In this document: positions 60,955-64,000 of the stretch, in pieces
Layout: the number at the start of each line of letters is the position of its first letter
Numbering within the stretch: position 1 is the first letter of the stretch
Assembly: GCF_003255815.1 (NCBI RefSeq)
Contig: NC_037673.1
Coordinates: 90,208,902 to 90,272,901, forward strand
Source of the DNA: Theropithecus gelada
Lineage: Eukaryota > Chordata > Mammalia > Primates > Cercopithecidae
Direction of reading: 5' to 3'
DNA: 64,000 bases
Made by a program: the position numbers and the translations under genes
Notes under the pieces: model-generated
Seen by the model: the letters and a program-made list of their open reading frames with translations, nothing else
Database searches by the model: none
Told to the model about the DNA's origin: nothing

Positions 60955-61882
60955 AAACAGAGATCCTTAATGGCAAGAAAAGTAGTAGTCTGCTAAGGAC
61001 CAAGTAGATTCTCGTGTTTGCCAACCTTTAAATTCTTCTCAACAGCAGTCTATTGAGTTATCAAATTGTAAATGTTGTATTTGGAGAAGACACTCCCCTC
61101 ATTTATTTACATGTGGGAAAGCTTTTCATAGTTAGGTTGCTAGGGGCATAGTGATAGACAATCCAAGGGGAACAAAGCTTGGCAGAACATATGTGATTAT
61201 AGTGTGGGCAGCTTCTGCTACTTAGTCTAAAACTCTTCTAGAAAGAGAAGGTTGTCTCACACATTCTGCTTTCAAAAATGCCAAAGAGGACAGGTAGATT
61301 TAGTATAACTTTCCCTAGGTTAAATGAAAGCTCTTCATCCTTAAGCTTGATATCTCAATACACCCCTGACACAGAGAAGGATATTTACTGTTGTCCAGTG
61401 AACCTGCATTGAACTAAGGTACTTTATACACGTTTCCAGGCCAACAATCATGAAGCCTTCATTTCTTCCAATGACAGAGAACAAAGAATCTATCTGTCTT
61501 AAGTAAAATACATTCACATAGTTTGATCACTAATAATTTTGTGACATTGTATCTTAAATCAGGATTCATTAAGATATAACAAATAAGGAGAATAAAGCAA
61601 TTATTTGAAGCAGCACCCATTTATGATTGAAAATCATAGCTCATTCTTTGGTGCTGCTCCCTGTTTTAGTTTCTACCAAGAGGAGTAATGTTAGAAATAA
61701 GTGAATACTTTCTATTGTGTTAGGACCAAGGAGTCGTTAGTTTTGATCTGATAAAATTTTCCTCTAAACTTGAGTATTTGTAGACAGAACTTCCGGTTTG
61801 TAAAGCCAAATTCAATATTGATCTTGTCAGAGGGACTAGAATAAGAACAAAAACACATATAAGTAAGAGAGTAGAGACTTAC

Positions 61883-62002
61883 TGTATCACGTTGCCTGTT
61901 ATCTTTCCCTGATATTATCAAGAAGTAGTTCCATGTCAATAGTAACAACAAAACCAGTGGTATCATGTAGAGCTCAAAGTTCCAGACAACAAAGAGAAAG
62001 AG
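61883..62002 (-). CDS. MCTP1: MCTP1 coding exon: first C-terminal transmembrane segment
   Basis: Seen: reading the minus strand, a pyrimidine-rich tract ends in CAG at 62005-62003. Forty codons follow from CTC at 62002 to ACA at 61883, then the donor GTAAGT (61882-61877). The peptide starts LFLFVVWNFELYM, runs through a hydrophobic stretch (IPLVLLLLLTW), then NYFLIISGKDNRQRDT. Known: MCTP proteins are Ca2+-binding, ER/endosome-membrane proteins with three C2 domains and two C-terminal membrane segments; fly Mctp acts in presynaptic homeostatic plasticity. I recognise this peptide as the first membrane segment of MCTP1, immediately before the acidic linker. It starts and ends on codon boundaries and is 120 bp, so skipping would keep frame but delete a membrane segment. 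The paralogue MCTP2 is the main alternative; the following exon favours MCTP1. Confidence 0.93.
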
Positions 62003-64000
62003 CTGGAGGAGAGAGAAGAGAGAAGAAGGGATGAGTCAACACTGAATTTCATTAAATGGACTCTTATTTATACTCTACTTCAAAAACCCAAAACCGAATG
62101 CTTCAGAACAGGAAGATTTATCTTGAAAACAAAGCCTTGGAAACTTTTAGACATTTTTCTAAAAATATAACTGACCCTTGAAAAGTCACTGGTAAGATTT
62201 CCAATCTGTTTAATTTCTATTAAGGAAAAGTTGATATCATTACGTTGTCAAAGAGGAAATTTGAGTTTTTCTCCTCCAGTGAAATTATTGTTAAGTTGAA
62301 CACAATTTTTAAAAAGCAGCAAAATGAACTCCACTACACTGTCAGAAATAGCCTGGTTTATCTGCCTTAATGATAAAAAATGAATCACTATTTAATATCA
62401 GGGACTTTTAAAAAATCTTACTTGGATAATACAACATAACAAGATTAATAGGCAGATGAAAATACCAAGTCTACATCAGAGAGCCCCAAAGATTTCACAA
62501 CATGAAAAAAAGCACTGCTATCGATAAGTGTACAAAATGGTTGGCTTAACATTTAGCATTACCATAGAAATCAAACAGCTATTACAAGGAAATTTTGTCA
62601 AAACAAATTTTAAAATGCCTATTTGTATTATTCTTTTTAAACACTACCTACTTCTCCAAGTATATAAACTTTTTCATTGTAAGACAAATGTTAGATTAAG
62701 AACTCAGGGTGGCAGATGGAGTCATTCTAAGAACACTTACATTATAAAACAACACAAAGTTGGATATAAAGTATGACTCACCCCCAACCCACACCAGACT
62801 TGTAATCCTGGACAGATCATCTAAATTCTCTGGGTCTGTGGCTTTTGCTGTCAAATTAAGGTAATGTTAAGGCAGGAGGCATTTAAAAACTAGATTCCAC
62901 TCCTGACAGTAATGCTAACTAGCCATATAACTTTTAAGCAACATATATATCCCCCCTTTCGTTTCTTCCCTAGTAAAATGGGGATAATAGGATTATCCAC
63001 CTCAGGGTTGTAAGAATTAAACCCACTGCTTGGTGCACAGTCATTTCGCAAAAACAAAAACCCAAACCATTATTGTGTACATGTTATTAATACCTTACAA
63101 AACACAGAAAGTAAACTAATTATTGATTAAGGTCCTCAAGTAATACAGATTATAATACTGGAAGCTAGAAAGCCCTCTGCCTGCTAAGATTTAGCTGAAC
63201 ATAGCATAACTGGGACTTTCAGCCAGCTGGTTGGAATAACACAAACATCTTGCATTTGATAGGTCAGGAGAGTTAGGGGCAGTGCCCTAAGGACACCGTG
63301 TCAGGCACAGCAGCATGGACCATTTGCAGTCTTCTTAATAAATCTCAGTGAAGCCTGCAGCCTATTTAAATAGCAGAGAAAATTAAACAGTGTGAAATGG
63401 TAGGGAGACTCCTGGCCTCAGGGCCAGGAAACCAAGGTTCTGAGCTTTAGAAAGTCACTTTGCCTTAGTGTTCTCATATCTTGACAGAGGTCTATAAATC
63501 TAATTGTCTTGAATATTTCTCTAATATTTAAAATGACTTCATGACATTACTGTACCATCTGTTTTTTCAATGTGACATTAAATTTTGAAAACTATATATT
63601 TTACCGAATTCTTTTATATTCATAACCAAGAGGGCACCAAAAAGCACAAATAATAGTTAAGTAAGCCAAGAAATGATTTTGGACAGAATTACATAGTAAC
63701 TATAGATTCAAGTTCCTGCATAAGAAAAGTTCCACATATTGTAATACATGAAGCAGGAGCCATATCTTTTATTTTATGAGAAAAGTAGGAAGATTTCCAG
63801 AAAAAGAAAATATTTTCATTCAATTTTTGAAATTTATACCAATTATACAAAGATGATATAAATAATTGATGGTTATGATTATTAAAATATATTTTTATAA
63901 AGATAATTCTCTTTTTGGAAGTGAATTAAGGTAAATCTGACAGACATCAATACATGTAAAAGGGAAAATCATTTTTGGCTAGAGTCCATATTCTTTATAT
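62003..64000 (-). other. MCTP1: MCTP1 intron upstream of the membrane-segment exon (partial)
   Basis: Ends at acceptor CAG (62005-62003), preceded on the minus strand by a strong pyrimidine tract of alternating TCTTC and CTCTC blocks. Apart from a MIR at about 62890-63055 the sequence is AT-rich, with nothing I recognise in 62006-62889 or 63056-64000. Confidence 0.85.
62890..63055 (+). repeat. MIR SINE
   Basis: 'tagattccactcctgacagtaatgctaactagccatataac', 'gtttcttccctagtaaaatggggataatagg' and 'ctcagggttgtaagaattaaa' are in MIR order. Confidence 0.85.

Larger units (their letters stand above)
42374..61882 (-). other. MCTP1: MCTP1 intron (complete, about 19.5 kb)
   Basis: Bounded by donor GTAAGT at 61882 and acceptor CAG at 42374. 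Besides the elements listed separately, the following stretches hold nothing I recognise: 42374-43914, 44051-45244, 45396-50769 (AT-rich, short poly-A runs, an A-rich tract near 47987-48016 and small inverted repeats), 50991-52639, 52816-53134, 53701-53925, 55636-57564, 58341-59472 and 59541-61882 (one perfect inverted repeat at 60919). Open frames here are short, lack coding character and match nothing I know. Confidence 0.88.

Noticed and set aside
1..64000. CRISPR array, tRNA or other small RNA genes
   Set aside because: No regularly spaced identical repeats were seen. No tRNA box A/B pair outside MIR/Alu heads, and no U6, 5S, 7SK or Y RNA sequence was noticed.

Overview
This is primate nuclear DNA: AT-rich, intron-like, and dense in Alu, L1, L2, MIR and MaLR elements. 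The minus-strand Alu at 2916-3190 carries changes I recognise from the AluYRa lineage of Old World monkeys (start reading GGCTCAAGCCTG, an ACTAGCCGGGCGAGG right-arm start, and GATCCGGCCACTGC). The most likely source is therefore a cercopithecoid such as a macaque, baboon or guenon. No bacterial-style operon, CRISPR array, rRNA or tRNA gene was found.

The only functional gene I can support is MCTP1 (multiple C2 and transmembrane domain containing 1; human 5q15), read on the minus strand. Two consecutive coding exons are present. The exon at 62002-61883 (120 bp) encodes the first membrane segment of the C-terminal anchor. The exon at 42373-42320 (54 bp) encodes an acidic cytoplasmic linker. Both have consensus splice sites, are in phase 0, and join as ...RQRDT|VVEDML.... 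The rest of the window is three MCTP1 introns: 64000-62003 (partial), 61882-42374 (complete, about 19.5 kb) and 42319-1 (partial). The next exon downstream was not found by eye and probably lies beyond position 1.

Layout of the intron contents. 1-9.4 kb is an Alu-rich block that includes an almost spacer-less tail-to-tail Alu pair at 2686-3190. 9.4-28.5 kb is sparser, with MIR, L2, hAT MITEs and single Alus. 28.5-33.1 kb is a 5'-truncated L1 (L1MA/L1PB age) carrying two Alus. 33.6-34.7 kb is a decayed hAT transposase-like coding relic. 35.4-38.0 kb has two MaLR-type LTRs, one split by an RPL35 processed pseudogene and the other by a younger THE1/MST solo LTR. 38-53 kb is mostly unique intronic sequence. 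53.1-55.6 kb holds a probable ERV LTR, an Alu, an Alu right monomer and a ZNF580-like processed pseudogene. 55.6-64 kb is intronic with MIRs, a (TG)n tract and the membrane-segment exon.

The open reading frames longer than 60 codons are, apart from the part of one that covers the 120-bp exon, either repeat or pseudogene sequence or chance open frames. I saw no undescribed molecular system. The interest lies in nested insertions, pseudogenes and a few local rearrangements.
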